Shown here one piece after another: positions 25,265 to 38,039 of a stretch of 64,000 nt of DNA. The stretch is from assembly GCA_003342895.1 (NCBI GenBank), contig PTFA01000312.1:929421-993420 (forward strand). Reading direction: 5' to 3'. Origin of the DNA: Casuarius casuarius. Lineage: Eukaryota > Chordata > Aves > Casuariiformes > Casuariidae. A program made the translations under genes and the position numbers. A model generated the notes under the pieces. That model was not told the origin of the DNA and ran no database searches. It saw only the letters and a program-made list of their open reading frames with translations. Position 1 is the stretch's first letter. Every line of letters starts with the position of its first letter.

Positions 25265-25565
25265 TTCCAGCTAGCTATTCAAACATGAACTGTTACCTTG
25301 AATGTATTTTTTTCTGTAATTGAAGCATCATTTTCTAAAGAGCTCTTTATTGAACATCAGCAAGAATGCTTGAAATTGAGTGGGATCTCCTTGACTATTA
25401 AGCAGTCCTAATAGCAATATTAATGCTTTATAACATTTAACACAGTAGTCTGCTTTAATATGTTCACAAGAAAACAGAAGCAGTAATAATTTCTAATTAC
25501 TATTTTAACTTATAATCAATGGTTATGAACCCATGCGGCTTTAGGGAAACAGTATTAGTACCTAA
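25265..25565. promoter_or_regulatory. Candidate conserved non-coding element (unverified)
   Basis: AT-rich, non-repetitive sequence with a homeodomain-type core TAATTA at 25494-25499, several AATAAT and ATTAATG strings and no low-complexity drift. This is the texture often seen in developmental enhancers. No alignment was possible, so the call rests on composition only and may be wrong. Confidence 0.2.
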
Positions 25566-28500
25566 TAGGCTTTCTCTATCTTCCAATCCTGGAGAAATCC
25601 TTTGTGTTGGTGGTGAAAATGAGAGTATTTTTCAGTCCCCATGCGTGACTCAAAATGAACTAAAGTAAAGTATGATGTTGGTGCAAGTCTGTTTAATATG
25701 CTGGATAGACAGTTCCTGAGATTGCAAAAGGAAATGTAGGCAGGATCTTTGGAAAGAACTGGCCTTTCTTCTGATTGACTGGTTGTTGAAGGGGGTATGC
25801 CATTAGATAACAGCTGGTCATGCTCCTGTGGCTAGATGGGAAAAACTTGTATGCAGTGAATGGCCATTCATGCCTTCAGGAAGGTGGATCTCATAGGTTC
25901 CTCTGTGTGAAAGGAAGGAAGGATGGTTTTGCTTCATGTGCAAAAAGATGCAGAAATGATCCTCATGAGAGGAACTACTCCATATTTATCGAAAAGCAAG
26001 AGCAAAGGGCCAGATACACATTATAGAAAATACAGAAGTAGCAGGTCACAGAGTGGGACTCATATGTTGCTAGGACCCCGTCAGGATGGCAGTATACCAG
26101 CAGATACTGAAGAAAAGCAATAGAAAACTCAGTAGTTTTTGTGTATGAGCTATTGTAGCAGGGCCACACTCTTGAATCAGAGAGACATTAAAAGTCTATT
26201 TCATGAAAATCAGGCAAACATTAGAATTTTTTGCTGCTAAGAGTCTGGGCATGTTCAGAGCCTGGGCTACCGGTTCTAGCAAAGGAGTAATACTGTCTAA
26301 TATCCATAGAGGTGTTCACTTGGGCGTGCAACTTAAAGGACCAGGAAGCAGAGCAGTAGGGCTAGGTAGGGCAAAATGAAACTTCCTCAGTTTCTGGTGG
26401 GACCAGTTGAAGAGGGCCCATTACAATGGTTAACAGGTAGCAGAACGAATGGCAGCTTTTGCAGATATCTGCATAGCCTGCAGGAAAGGGCATTCTGGGG
26501 CCGGTAGTGTGAATTGTCAGGCCAGGGAGCCTAAGAATGACGAGGTATTCTCAGCTCGTGAGGCTTCAAGAACCTTTTAAGGTAGGGTAATGTGTGCCAA
26601 GGCCCAGGAGTCAGGCATAACTGTTGTATGCTTATACAGGAAAACAAGCTTGGTGTTTCTCTTCAGCTGAATAGACTTGACTCAAAACTTTTCTAAACCT
26701 TTAGGCTTTAAGGAAATGTTACCTTTAGGAAAACAGTCGTCTTTTTTTCCAGCATGCTTTGTAAGGGATAACTGATGCAGTCTTTGTGAGGGGAACGTTT
26801 TGGTGCTACTGGCTAAGCAAGGGCATTTGACTTTTCTGGTTCATATTGGTAGCTTGTAAGCCTGCTGCAGACGGTGATACCAGGTTCCTGATTCTGAGAA
26901 GCTCCTGCATTCTAGTCAGGCTAGCCCAGAGAGCTGCTGTCGTCTTTCATGGCATGCAGGTGAAGGACTACGTGCAGAGTGAAGGGACCTTTGAAGAACT
27001 ATGTAAGTGGCTATAGTACAGATGGAGTTTCATATCAGAAATACTTTTAGACATTAAAATAACAACCAACTGAATTTTCAGTATTTGCAAGATATCGGTG
27101 TGTATTAGAGATCTTATGGGAAACTTCAAGAACAACAAAATCTGAGCATCAGCTTTTTTCTTGCAGTTGCTTTTATGTTGTTTATACTTCTTTCATCTTA
27201 AAGTGTGGTATCAGATAATGTAATTTAGCATCTGTTTTAGGATATCTGTTATTATCCAAACTGACTTATTCATTTGAGGGTGTTAGATTTTCCTGAGAGG
27301 GAAGTTTCTGCAGTAGGCCCCTAAGCAGATCAGTTTTGATTCACATATATTTTTCAGGCAACCAGGCAACCCACACTTGAAAGAGAGTCTTTGTGGCAGG
27401 TATCAAAAAGGTCTGCCACTACCAATGCTGTCTCCCCTCCTAAGGCCAGTGTAGCTTAGAACTACGTCAGAATGAAAATCCGTTATCTTGCTGTTTCAGT
27501 TGAAGAGGAGATGTGCAGCCTTCTCAGCATGTGCTCTGTTGTTTGGACCAGTGACTAGAGGATGCAATTAGGATGTAGTCCTTGTCCTGTTTTCTGTACT
27601 ATGACGTGGTCTGTGCTCTGCAGCTCTTATCTAATAGAAGAGAGGAGGAGGAGGAAGGATGTGAGCAGTGCTGCTAAGAGCCTGCAATTGCATCACCAGG
27701 TTAGAGCCCAACTGGAATTTGATTGTTTGCCCTTTTTTAGCACACTAAATGTGTGCAATGTGGCTGGTTCATGATGTCATCTTTTCACACTTTTTCATTA
27801 ACATGTTGTATCTGACTCCTAACAACCAGGATGTTTTAATGACAGATTCCTGAACACGTATGCAGAGAGAATATTTCAAATAGAATGGAGCAAGCATGAA
27901 ATTAACTCCGAAAGGTTTTAGCGGGAAACATTAATTTTCATAATTTTTTCTACACCACGCAGTTTTTCTTTCTTTTTTCTTGGACAGACAGATGTTGGCA
28001 GCTTATCTGTGATATTTGAAGAGACAGGGAACATGTTTATTGGTGTATAAAGCAGCTTCTAAAAATAACTATCAGAATATTTTTCCCGAGGTACAATTTT
28101 ATTTACCATTAGGTAAGTTAAATTCTGTGTGGTGGGGTTTTTTTTGCTGTTTTTTTGGTGGTTGTTTTTTAGATAATCAAGTGATTCAGTAACATTCCAA
28201 GTTAAAAAAAAGATCTGATGGATTGATGGGGGGGAAAAGTAGGATTTTGAGTCAAATACATGGCAAGGTTTGGTTGGCACAAATTAAAGGCTTTGCTGAG
28301 AGAAATGTCTTTTGTTATATTGTCAAAATACAAACAAATTATGACTGGAAAAGTCCAGTTCCTTCTCACCATGTCATTAATCTTTAGGTCTTAAAAATAA
28401 TTTGTGCTCTCTGAACAGGTCAGGTTTTCTGATATGAGGGGTGGAAGCAGACTGTTTTGTTTTCAGAACAGAACTGAAAGGGGGTAAATTGTCGAAGTCT

Positions 28501-29320
28501 TCCTGCCAAGTCCTTTCTCTGCTGAAATTCAGTCTGTGGCCACTGCTGGGCTGGCTGCTGCCCTTCACAAGAGCAAGGAAGGGAACAAAAGTGTATTAAC
28601 ATTTTGATTTGGAGAATCTTGACAATATATCCTGTATTGATTAAATTAGCTGACTGGATTCCACATGTGAACAGGCTGTCAGGATTGGAGTGATTGCCCA
28701 AAACCGACAGTTTAAATTTTAGCTTGAATTGGTGATTAAAGGGAAAGTCTGGATTGTGTTTGGGTAGCATTGGGAGAGGAAGATGCAGGGAAGTCCACAG
28801 TGTTTGGAAATCTTGAAATGTGGTTTTGGTAAGTGTCTGAGACTTGAGATATCTGTTCATCTGTTTAACTGTGCATCTTTCTGTTTGATATCTGCCCATC
28901 AAAAGCTTGTCCTTTCACCATTAGAAATGCATTGTTACAAGTGGAACAAAACTTTACATTTTCATTTTGTGCGCAGATTAAATTCTAGCTTGTGTGTATC
29001 AGTGCCCAGAACTTGATATTTTCCATTTAAATAGCCACGTACTTGTGTTGTCACAGTCTTGGTCTTGTTTTTTTACTGTAAATTAGCTATGCTGTTAGAC
29101 TGTTGGTTCTTGCGGTATATTGCCTTAAATGTAGTCTTCTCTGTATTTCTGAAGGATGAAGAGAAATGGCCCTGAGCCACAACACAGCAGTCTCTGAGGG
29201 ACACTGGCTGTTAACCAATTTCAGGAGAGAACTGCCTGCATGAGTGTGCTGCCCTGTGCGCTATGGTAAATATGATTCAAAATGTTTTTCAGGAAAACAG
29301 GACATAGGAACGTGTGTGTG
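25566..29320. other. Unique non-coding DNA
   Basis: The longest frame in the window lies here: 160 codons on the minus strand at 28420-28902. It has no recognisable domain or signal, overlaps chance frames on both strands, and lacks an obvious promoter or splice context, so it is not called as a gene. The stretch 26230-26640 is slightly GC-richer but unrecognised. Confidence 0.55.
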
Positions 29321-29327
29321 TTTTTGT

Positions 29328-29345
29328 CCCCCCCCCCCCCCGCCC
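29328..29345 (+). repeat. C14-G-C4 tract
   Basis: Fourteen C bases, one G and four C bases. The minus strand has enough G runs for a G-quadruplex. The 60-odd-codon frames crossing it encode proline or glycine runs and are artefacts of the tract. Confidence 0.9.
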
Positions 29346-32300
29346 CTTCTTCTTTAATCATCCTGGGAGAAGGAAACCCTGAAGTGCCCTCACTGCTGGT
29401 GTACAATTTTCTCTCTCAGCTGTTCTGGTGTAAATTAACTATGCTTCTGTGGGATGTGAGAAGGCACATTTAATCAATGCAGAATATAAGTTCACTGTTG
29501 TTTTCTTTGGGAGAAGGGTTTTTGTCCAAATTCCATATTTAAAGACAAGTTTGGGAGATGCTATCATCAGAGACTTTCCACTGACTTGTTCTTCACTTCC
29601 GTTGTTGGAATCTGTGCCTTTCTCTTGATGTCAAATGTTCAATCAACGCTGTTTTCCCTGTTTGGGCAGCCCTCAGCTCTCAATATATGACAAGTTGTTT
29701 AACTATTTTATTGCACGTTTATTCCATTTGTCCTTTAAGTATGATTTAATAGATTCTTCTCATATATTTGGAGCTTCTGTTTCCTCAGTTGTGAATCTTT
29801 CTTCTAGTATTTAGTTTATGGGTCATGAAGGCTTTTTTGCAACCAGCTCTNTAAGCATGAGAGAATTACACTGCTTCTCCAGAGTAAAACAGCATCAATT
29901 AAAGGGAAGAGTAACTGTAAAGGTGTTTAAAAGCAACAACAAAAAATACTTTAGAGAATTCTAGGAATATGTGCTGAGTGCCCTAAGAGTTCAGCAGGAG
30001 TGAGGGGTAGTCACCGTCTTTGTCAGATAGCTTGTGTTTAGTGCTATTTTCAGGCATGAATCATTCAGACCTGTCACAAGTCACTGGCTCTTTGATGTGT
30101 TAATGTGCTAGTTATTTGAGGCTATTCAGCTCTTGTTTTAAGATGCTTTTAATGACTATTGTTAAATAAGCTAGGTAATAGCCTTGGCTAGTGAGTTCAG
30201 TTAGTTCCTTTTGCCTCTCAGCCTCTATTTTCTTTTAAATTGTGGGTGAGGACTAAACCACACAGCTATGGGTGGCAGTTGTCTGTGGGAAGGCAGGTTT
30301 GATGTCAGTGTGGTTCTCTTGGGTGTCTGTGTGTCAGCAGCATTGTTAATGGGATTTTTAAGTTTCATCAGCAGAGGCTGAGGCACTTGACTAACAAAAC
30401 TTCAAGCTGCTAGAGAAATGTTCCTTCTTCTGCTGTAGGTGGCTTGTTTGTTTTGAGTATGTACTTGCTTCTTCAGAGGTACTTGCCTGTCCTCATCTCA
30501 GTGCTGGACTAATGGCTGTGCAAAGTAGTATATTGCCTTTCTCCTTCAACCATAGCCGACTGTCAGTTTAAGCCCTGGTGCTTTGGGATTGGTAATGTGT
30601 CTAGAATGGTTAACCTGGTCAGTCTAGACGTTTTTGTTCTGGGAGGTAATTGTTTGAAAGGACTCTGTCATTGCCTCTTTCTTCTGTTTGATACCTCAAC
30701 TATCTGGAGGATTCTGTAAAATTTGATTTTAATCAATAAATGCTGATTCTATCAAGTTACTGGCTGTGAATCAAATTCATTTCTGAAGGAGTTGCTCTGG
30801 TAGCTATAGTTTCCAGGCTGGAGAGAATGAGATTGAAATTAGAAGAAATTATGGAGTGCGATTCAGGACAATAAAAAGCTGTTACCCGGTAAATATGAGT
30901 GCCAAAAGGGCTGGTGAAAGAAGAGACTGATATTACCCACAAATTATAACCAATACTAAATTTTGGTGACCAGAATGAACATCCATTTTAGCTGTCAGTT
31001 TTTATTGTCAATAAAAATAACTGTTGTGTCCTACCAGTCCTTCTCATTTCCCTCATCCACTTCCTTTGAGTGCTCCCTTTATGCAGAAAAAAGTGTTTTA
31101 TTTTTTTAAGATTGAAGGTTGTCTATATCTTCTGTTGTGCAGGCACGCAAAGCAGAAGAGTCATATCGGGCTTCACTATGTGGCCATTGAGACCTTGAGG
31201 GCCTGAGCTTGGCCCTGGTGACAGAAACAAGTATAAGATTCTGAGTGTCCTGGTGTGTTTGTGAATCTTCTGATGGCAAAACTGGGACATGTTACTTGGC
31301 CTTCACTTGGCTAGTTATTGCAGCACTCTTGTCTTCTCTTCTGTCCTTGCCTCATTCTGGGTATGGAGCACAACAGCAGATGATGCTGATCCCTGTATAG
31401 AGCTGGCCAGCAAAGCAAACTTCTGTTTGAATTTATAACAAAAAGCTAAATCTGAAAAGCTTTCACACAGCTACAATCCTGTGGGAGGTACTTCATGAGT
31501 ACCAGGAGAAAATGGTTCCTTAGGACCTTGAGTGGCTTCTAAGCCTGCCTCAGCACTCCTGGGTTAGTGCCTGCCTGATGGATCGGGTGTGTGTCTCTGA
31601 GTGGCACTTAAGGAGCATCTCCATGATGCAGTCAGGTTTTGTTGATTTGTCCCACTTTCTCTCCCTGGTAGAGCTGTTCCTCCAACACCTGAGGGAAAAA
31701 GCTCCCCCCTTCCAGAGCTCTGTCTTTAGTCAGTGCCTTGACTCAGGCTGACCCAAAGCAGCTGGAAGCTGTACCTGTAGGGCTAATAACTGATTGGTCA
31801 GAAGGCATATATGCAGTGCAGATGGTAAGGTGCGTGTGACCTAACAAAATGTAGTACAAATGATAACTTTTCTAAAGCTGTGAACTTGACCACATTTAGG
31901 GGGATGTTCAGGTATCTATGGTCACAACCATAAACACAGACCATCCTTTACTAAATGTCAAGATAGTGTCTTGAGTGCTCCTTACAGATTAAATTCTCAG
32001 TCTTTCCCTTAACACAGGTAAAACATAATGTACCCTGGCCTGCTCTCAAAACAGATGAACTGTTTTTGCTAAAATCTTCCATTAAACAAAATAAAAATCA
32101 GCCTAAGGAGAACTCTACATGGAAGACTTCAGCATGAACAGTTTGACAAAGCTGCAGGCAACTGAAAACAGGGCTTTCTCATGGAAATGCCTGGGAACTT
32201 TATTANTGGCAGTACTAGCAGTCACACCTATTGTAACAGCAATATTGTCAAGTGCTTCTGGATTTATTATGTGCCATTTGGATAATGACCTGTTTAGACA

Positions 32301-34440
32301 AACATTTTAATAAATCACTCTTGGGCAACTGACACACATGACCAATACTGTGACATTTTTGAACACTTCTGAACAGCAGATTTATAGTGAAACAGGACTG
32401 GTGATTATGTGGGTAATAGAACAGAAAAAGTACATATTGATGCATTGTGTTCAAATCATATTTTAGAGAGTGCCCTTGGGCTCAGCATTCCAGCATATTT
32501 TCTTTGCTTTAACCTTTGCACAGATCTTAGAAATGATGACTAACCACCTTGTGCTGACAATGACATTAGATATTTTGGGGAAGCTTTTGTGAAAATGCAG
32601 AGGTATTCTTACAGTATTTGGAATATCTTAAATGCTGTAGACTTTCATGGAATATCAACATGGCGACCTTTGCTTCATGGCTCTGGTAGCTAAGGAAATC
32701 TCATTATAGACACTACAGTGTAACTTTGGTTTGACTCAATTTTATTTTTCTTTCTAGAAGAACTGCTGAAAATGTAATTCAGCCCTTAAGGCTGAGTTAT
32801 TTTATCCTATGATTTTATGAGAGTTTTCTTATTGCTATGTGAATTGTATTTCAGAGAACAGTAGACAGCACTGCTAACAGCTTTTGTGAAAGTCAGGGAT
32901 AGAAATACTTAGAGGTCTATAGATATCCCCTCTTTCCCTGTGCTGTGGGTAGTTCGCTAACCTAACAGAGATGATACACCAGAAAGCATAACTATTCAGC
33001 TTCACTGCCTGCAAATACTTCTTCAGAAAGAAATGAATGAGACAATTTGTTCTAATGCCTACTACTGATGTTCTGCCCTGGGTTACAGCTGTGCAAGCCA
33101 TTTAGGAGAGTTTCTATAGTTGTAAGGGCACTGTTTGAATGAGACGTTACAGTGACTCCTACCTGGGTATTTTACCAGCTCTGTAATTTTTCTAATTTAT
33201 CACCACCCATGTAAAAATACCTAAGGGTTTAAGATTCTGTTTTTGTTTTGAGATCAAATCAAATATATTTGGTCTGGATTCAGTCTCTGTACACCACTGC
33301 AGTTTTGGAAGCACTTATTTTTCCTCAGCTGTGGAGAACTGAGTGGTGTGGAACTGAGGAGTTGGCCTTGGGGTTGTGTTGCTTCTAGCCCCAGAAAGTG
33401 CAGCTGAAATGCTGGCCTCAACTCCTGGGGCTTCCATTGGAGGCTGCAAGGTCAGATGAGGTCCTCTGTGACATGAGTCACAGGAGTCACTCTGTCATTT
33501 CCCCCTTTTCTGTTTGACTTGTGTGCTACTAGGGGAGCAACCAGATGGGAAGGTGCTGGAGAGCCAAAAGTATAAGCCCTCTTTTCCAGCTGCCAAACCT
33601 CTTTTCTTTGAATGTATACCAGTATTCCAGGCGAGTGGATTCTGTCTTGTACTTGCTGCAAGGCCTGTTCTGTTGCTGCCTTTTGAAACCTGCTTGGGGG
33701 GGGGGGGGGTTGTTCAGATAATCTGAAATAACAAAATCTGTAACCAATTTACCAGTATTTTGATAATATTTTATCACTTCCCAGGAAATGTTTCAGCGTT
33801 CACTGTGCCAGCCAAGAGATGACTTGTTTCTTGCCATGAACATTTGTGTTTAAACAATATGCAGCTCTGTCATACAGCAGAGCTCTAGTTGTTACGCTAG
33901 GATGGAAGGGAGAAGACTAACACGGAAGGGCTATGAGGGTTATTTAGGAAGTGGATTAAGAATGAAATGACTTTTTAAACTAAAATTGTTTTGGATGGAT
34001 TTGAAGTATCTGGCAAGATTTAAACTCTCTTAACATTTAGGAGGATATGTAGGTGTGTGTTGTTATTCCCATCTTTGTGATCTGTTTTGATCATTTCTGT
34101 TTCTGAGGAAGGACAGTTTGGAAAGCAGTCATAACATGATGATGGCTGTGGGAGCTGGCTGAAACTCTGCTGTCTCAGAGTGACTTGTAATCCTGTTCTC
34201 TGAGAGACTTATGGCTTCCTCTTGAATCCTGGGATTAAATTCCATCTTGAAATAAATAGGTATGATTTCAGTAGGCTTTAATCTGCATCCTTTTTTTTTC
34301 TTGCATCTGTACAGCAGTCAGAAAGGAATGATAGTCCATTTACTGGTAGCTGCTATTGGGAGAGCTACAGGAATTTGCAGCTCTGTAAGACAATATGTTT
34401 GGCCTATATTTGATTATCTCCTATAGATGGGAGAATACCT
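29346..34440. other. Unique non-coding DNA
   Basis: No exon or repeat family is recognised. Single N bases occur at 29851 and 32206. The frames crossing the region are short and unremarkable. The stretch 30730-31020 is AT-rich and unique but gives no stronger signal than its surroundings. Confidence 0.55.
33696..33709 (+). repeat. G14 homopolymer
   Basis: Fourteen G bases preceded by TGCTT. It is the only long run in the window with G rather than C on the plus strand. It contributes the glycine and proline runs of two chance frames. Confidence 0.95.
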
Positions 34441-34466
34441 GATGGCTCCCGTTGGAAGTCCGAGAG

Positions 34467-34496
34467 AGTCTGGAGGACTCTCCAGACTTTTTTTTT
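34467..34496 (+). other. Perfect 9-bp hairpin followed by T9
   Basis: AGTCTGGAG (34467-34475) pairs exactly with CTCCAGACT (34480-34488) around a GACT loop, and a nine-base T run (34488-34496) follows. In form it resembles a terminator, and T runs stop RNA polymerase III. I see no A-box or B-box promoter or known small RNA just upstream, so coincidence is likely. Confidence 0.6.
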
Positions 34497-34946
34497 GTAG
34501 ATACTTTCTCTCTTTTGTGGGCCATGCAAACTGTATGGTATACCAGAAAGTCTAATTTTGTGCCCTTTTAAAACCTTTTTAAAATCAGAATAAAGGGGAT
34601 CACTTACTTTGGTAGCTACCAGTGAGAATAGGTTCTTTTGAAGATGTTTGAAAGTATATTGAGAAATTAATTTGTAAGTGGTTTCCTTTTAGTGTTTATG
34701 TAAGCACTGATTAACAGTTGCTGAGGCCAAGCGAAAATTCTTCTTTTTTTGCCTTGTTTCTTCTCTTTCGGAAAAGGTCTGGCAGAACAGCTAGATCTTA
34801 CACTCTGACATGCCGGTCAGTGGATTTTTGGCCTTTGGGTGAATTGGCGCTAGAAAAAACAGTTGGAGTCAAGGAAGAGGGGAAGTGAGTGCTGTGTTCC
34901 AGGAAGCAGCTGCGATTGTCATTGTTACCAGCCCAGATGGGACAGA

Positions 34947-34958
34947 CCCCCCCCCCCC
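34947..34958 (+). repeat. C12 homopolymer
   Basis: Twelve C bases followed by GC. It lies inside two overlapping chance frames, where it gives proline runs. Confidence 0.9.
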
Positions 34959-36547
34959 GCTTTGAAGTCATGGCTCAAGAGCTTTTGCAAGCTCAAGAAT
35001 ATCTTGTTGCTGCTGTTGATTCTTTATTCTGCAAAGACAGACAGGGGACTGATAAGCTTTCGGTGTCAGGATCGGCAGTGCTTGAATCTTCTGTTCTCAT
35101 CTTGGAAGCCAAATGGCTGCCACCCTTTACTGTCTCACTGCTCAGCTGCTTCACACCTAAGGGCAATAGAAAGACAGTGGTACTTTTATCCTCCTGCTGC
35201 CTTTTCTCATCATAGTGATTTTAGTACCTCTGAGGAGTTACAGACTGATCCTGAATTTTGAGCCTATAATCCTGTTTTAGTGAGGCTAACCTCTCTCTAA
35301 GAAATAGCATTTCAAGGGCTAAAAAATACCCTCGGCTCTGAGTGAAGGAGTTGCAATCATGTTTACGTTTTTGTGGATCTCAAGATGAATGAGCAGGATC
35401 GTTTGGCACAGTTGTGTGTTACTGGGTGTTGGTTCTCCAAAGCTTTGCTTGAATGAGTTCTTGTGCAAAAGCAGGTTTTTGCTTGGGTGCAGGCAGAGGT
35501 TTAGAAATGCTGTGAAAAGAAATTGTGGCATTCTGGGGGCTCTGGATATGCACAACTTAAACTGTGGTCAATGTCTGAAGCTGTTAATCTGAAATGCTTC
35601 TGTGTATGCTGCTCCTGCTGATTACTTTCTAAATGCACTGGAAGCACTGAAACAGTGACCATAAGAAAGTTGTGACTAGAGCTGGAGGGACCGTGTTTTT
35701 CCCTCTGTTTTCAGGGAGTAGGGTGTAGGAAATGTATGTTTCTGGGAGAGAATGAAAGAGTAGAAGTGTTAAAGGAGGAGATTAAAAAGGAGAGGGAAGG
35801 AGACGGAGATGGGTGAGTGTGCCTGGAAAGTCTTGGGCAGGCAAGGCGAGCAGGGGCAGAGGCCCGCGGACTGTTAGGACAGTGTGCCTTGGCTTTCCTG
35901 TGAGACCCAGCATGTCAGACAAGGTGAGCTGAGCTGGGAAGACTTCAGAAGGCAAGCCATGATCTGCCCAGGTAGTCATGGACTACCATCAGAAAGGCCT
36001 TGAAGAGCCCAAATTTAGCTTCAAAAAGCGAGCAAGATGAGAGAGGAGAACATGCAAGAACTGTGTTTTCTTTCTTCTTGACCTGTATTTCTCATGTTCT
36101 TAACTAAAGAGCAGTCTTAGTGATGGATCTACTGAGTAAAGCCTGCTTGAATAAATACTTGGCACATAACTCTCTAGAGTTTAATTGCAGTATAGAGTAC
36201 CTGTATAGTCAGAGAGCAGACAGTAGTAGATAAGCACTTACCTTAGGTAGCACTTATTTTGGGGAGTGAGGGCAGTTGGGTGCATGCACGTTCTCTCTCT
36301 TTTTTTTTATTTTTTGGGGAGGATGATCGACAAAGGCAAAATGTGAAGTAACCAACGGAATGAGAGCAGTGCCACAGTCTGCCAAGACCTGGGAGAGCTA
36401 AAGAGATGCAAACGTTATAGCCCAACCCATGGTATGTGACTGGCTAGTGTGTTTTGTCAATTGAAATGTCTCTCAGCTTTTTTTTTTTTCCCCCCTCCAT
36501 TTAAAGTAAGTTTTCTGGAAAAAAGATTGAGTACAGAATATTTAAAG

Positions 36548-36588
36548 ATATATATATATGTATACCCACGCACGCGTACGTATATGCA
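36548..36588. repeat. Alternating purine-pyrimidine tract
   Basis: An ATATAT run passes through GTATACCCACGCACGCGTACG to TATATGCA. Apart from the CCC interruption it alternates strictly, and it contains CG and CA/TG steps, which favour Z-DNA. It is not a clean microsatellite. Confidence 0.75.
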
Positions 36589-37934
36589 GAGAAAATCCAT
36601 TGGAAAACCTTTTGTGCCTATCAAAAAGAGGGAAGTAGGGAAGAGGGGAAAGATTCCAACTAATTTCTCCAAGGTAACTGTACATTTTCAAACAAAATAT
36701 AAAAATACTTGTTACGTTACTAGTCCAGTTGTCGCCAAGACATTTTTCTCCAGTGTTAGTGGTAAGCAATAGTGATAGGATCAAAGTAGAAGGTCAAGGA
36801 GTTGTTCAAAAAAAAGTGCTGAGTTTGGATTTGAAAAATTGATATACAGAACTTTACCCTTATTTTCACGCTGCTCAATGGAGGAGGTCAGTTGGCTAAA
36901 TATTCCTGTCTGAAGCTCTCCTAATGCTAGCAGGAGCTTAACCTTAGTCATTAATGCAGGCTCAGCTTTTCCCAGTCAGTGCTTGTTGAAGTTAGGCCTG
37001 CTGCTCTGTGTTTCTGCTGTGAAGGGTCAAGTCACTCTGCAGTGCAGAGGAATGAAGGGGCTATAGGAAATAGGAGTGAAAGGAATATGAGTTGAATAAA
37101 TAAGTGTGGCCTTAAGAATGGGTTCTGACTTTGGTTATAATGCCATTGGAAACAGCAAGTCAGTTTTTTCTAAGTATTTTGTACTGAGCTGAAGACTGTG
37201 TCTTCATGAAAAAAGTGGATTGGTGAGGAAAGAATAATCAAGATAGTATCCAAATTTGATTCTTTTTGACCATGGTAATTTTTTTCTTTCATGGAAAAGA
37301 AAGGCAATGAACAGTAAAGGAAATGAAGTAGAAATTCTACTCTTCCATTAAAAACTGGCATCAGGGCAAAAGACGTGTTTTAAAGACAGGGGCGGGGGAT
37401 CGGAAGACTTCAGTCATCCTTCAAATGTTATTCATTAGTAGGAAACAGAATATCCTTGCAGAGCATGCCTTGCCTAAGAGAATCTTTTCTTGGATATCAG
37501 GTTAAGAGCTGTCTAAGTTTTTGTAGCATTGGAGTATTGATAAGTACAATTTCTATAATAAAACAGTGGAAAAAGTGCTAACATGATAGTCTATGAAAAG
37601 GAAAGTGAAGACTTCTCTCAGCCAAGTCCTTCTGTATTTCCTGGATTCTGTCTGACTGGGCTGAAGGTCTTTGAATTTTTTCAGACAAATGCAAATTTGA
37701 TAAGTATTGTCATAAATTAGTAGCAGAGTGTATTTGAAAGTGGAGCTGTTTTATGCCAGGAGCAGATTTGGTTGGAAAATGCTAGTTGATATAAGCTTAT
37801 TGTCAGCAGTAAGAGATTTTTGCAAAAGAGCTTTGTCAGGAAAGTTTCTTACTTCATAGGTGAAATTTCTTGTCAAAACAAGTTCTGTGAAAGAGAAAAG
37901 GCTTTTCAGACAGATAGTTTGTGGTTATATTATT

Positions 37935-38035
37935 GAAACAGGAATCTGAAAGATGGGTTCTATTTCCAGCTCTGCCAGTAACTTTCTCTGTGATCTTGCA
38001 TAAATCAAAACTACTTGTACAAATTTGACCAGTTT
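37935..38035 (+). mobile_element. MIR-type SINE fragment, sense
   Basis: The plus strand carries the MIR core in order: GGAATCTGAAAGATGGGTTC (37941-37960) for the family's 'gactgcctgggttc' side, TCCAGCTCTGCCAGTAACT (from 37965) for 'tcccagctctgccacttact', and TGTGATCTTGCATAAATC (from 37989) for 'tgtgaccttgggcaagtc'. The tail beyond 38035 is not recognisable. Like the other copies it is old and strongly mutated. Confidence 0.8.
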
Positions 38036-38039
38036 GACT

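Larger units (their letters stand above)
34497..37930. other. Unique non-coding DNA with purine-rich patch
   Basis: The stretch 35680-35815 is strongly purine-rich (runs of A and G with few pyrimidines), a texture able to form triplex DNA. Next to it, 35816-35990 is GC-richer. Overlapping frames of 132 and 108 codons at 34863-35261 cross a C12 tract and have no domain signature. No exon is supported. Confidence 0.55.

Noticed and set aside
28420..28902. 160-codon minus-strand frame, longest in the window
   Set aside because: No domain, signal, codon bias or splice context. A frame of this length is expected occasionally by chance in 64 kb, and other frames overlap it on both strands.
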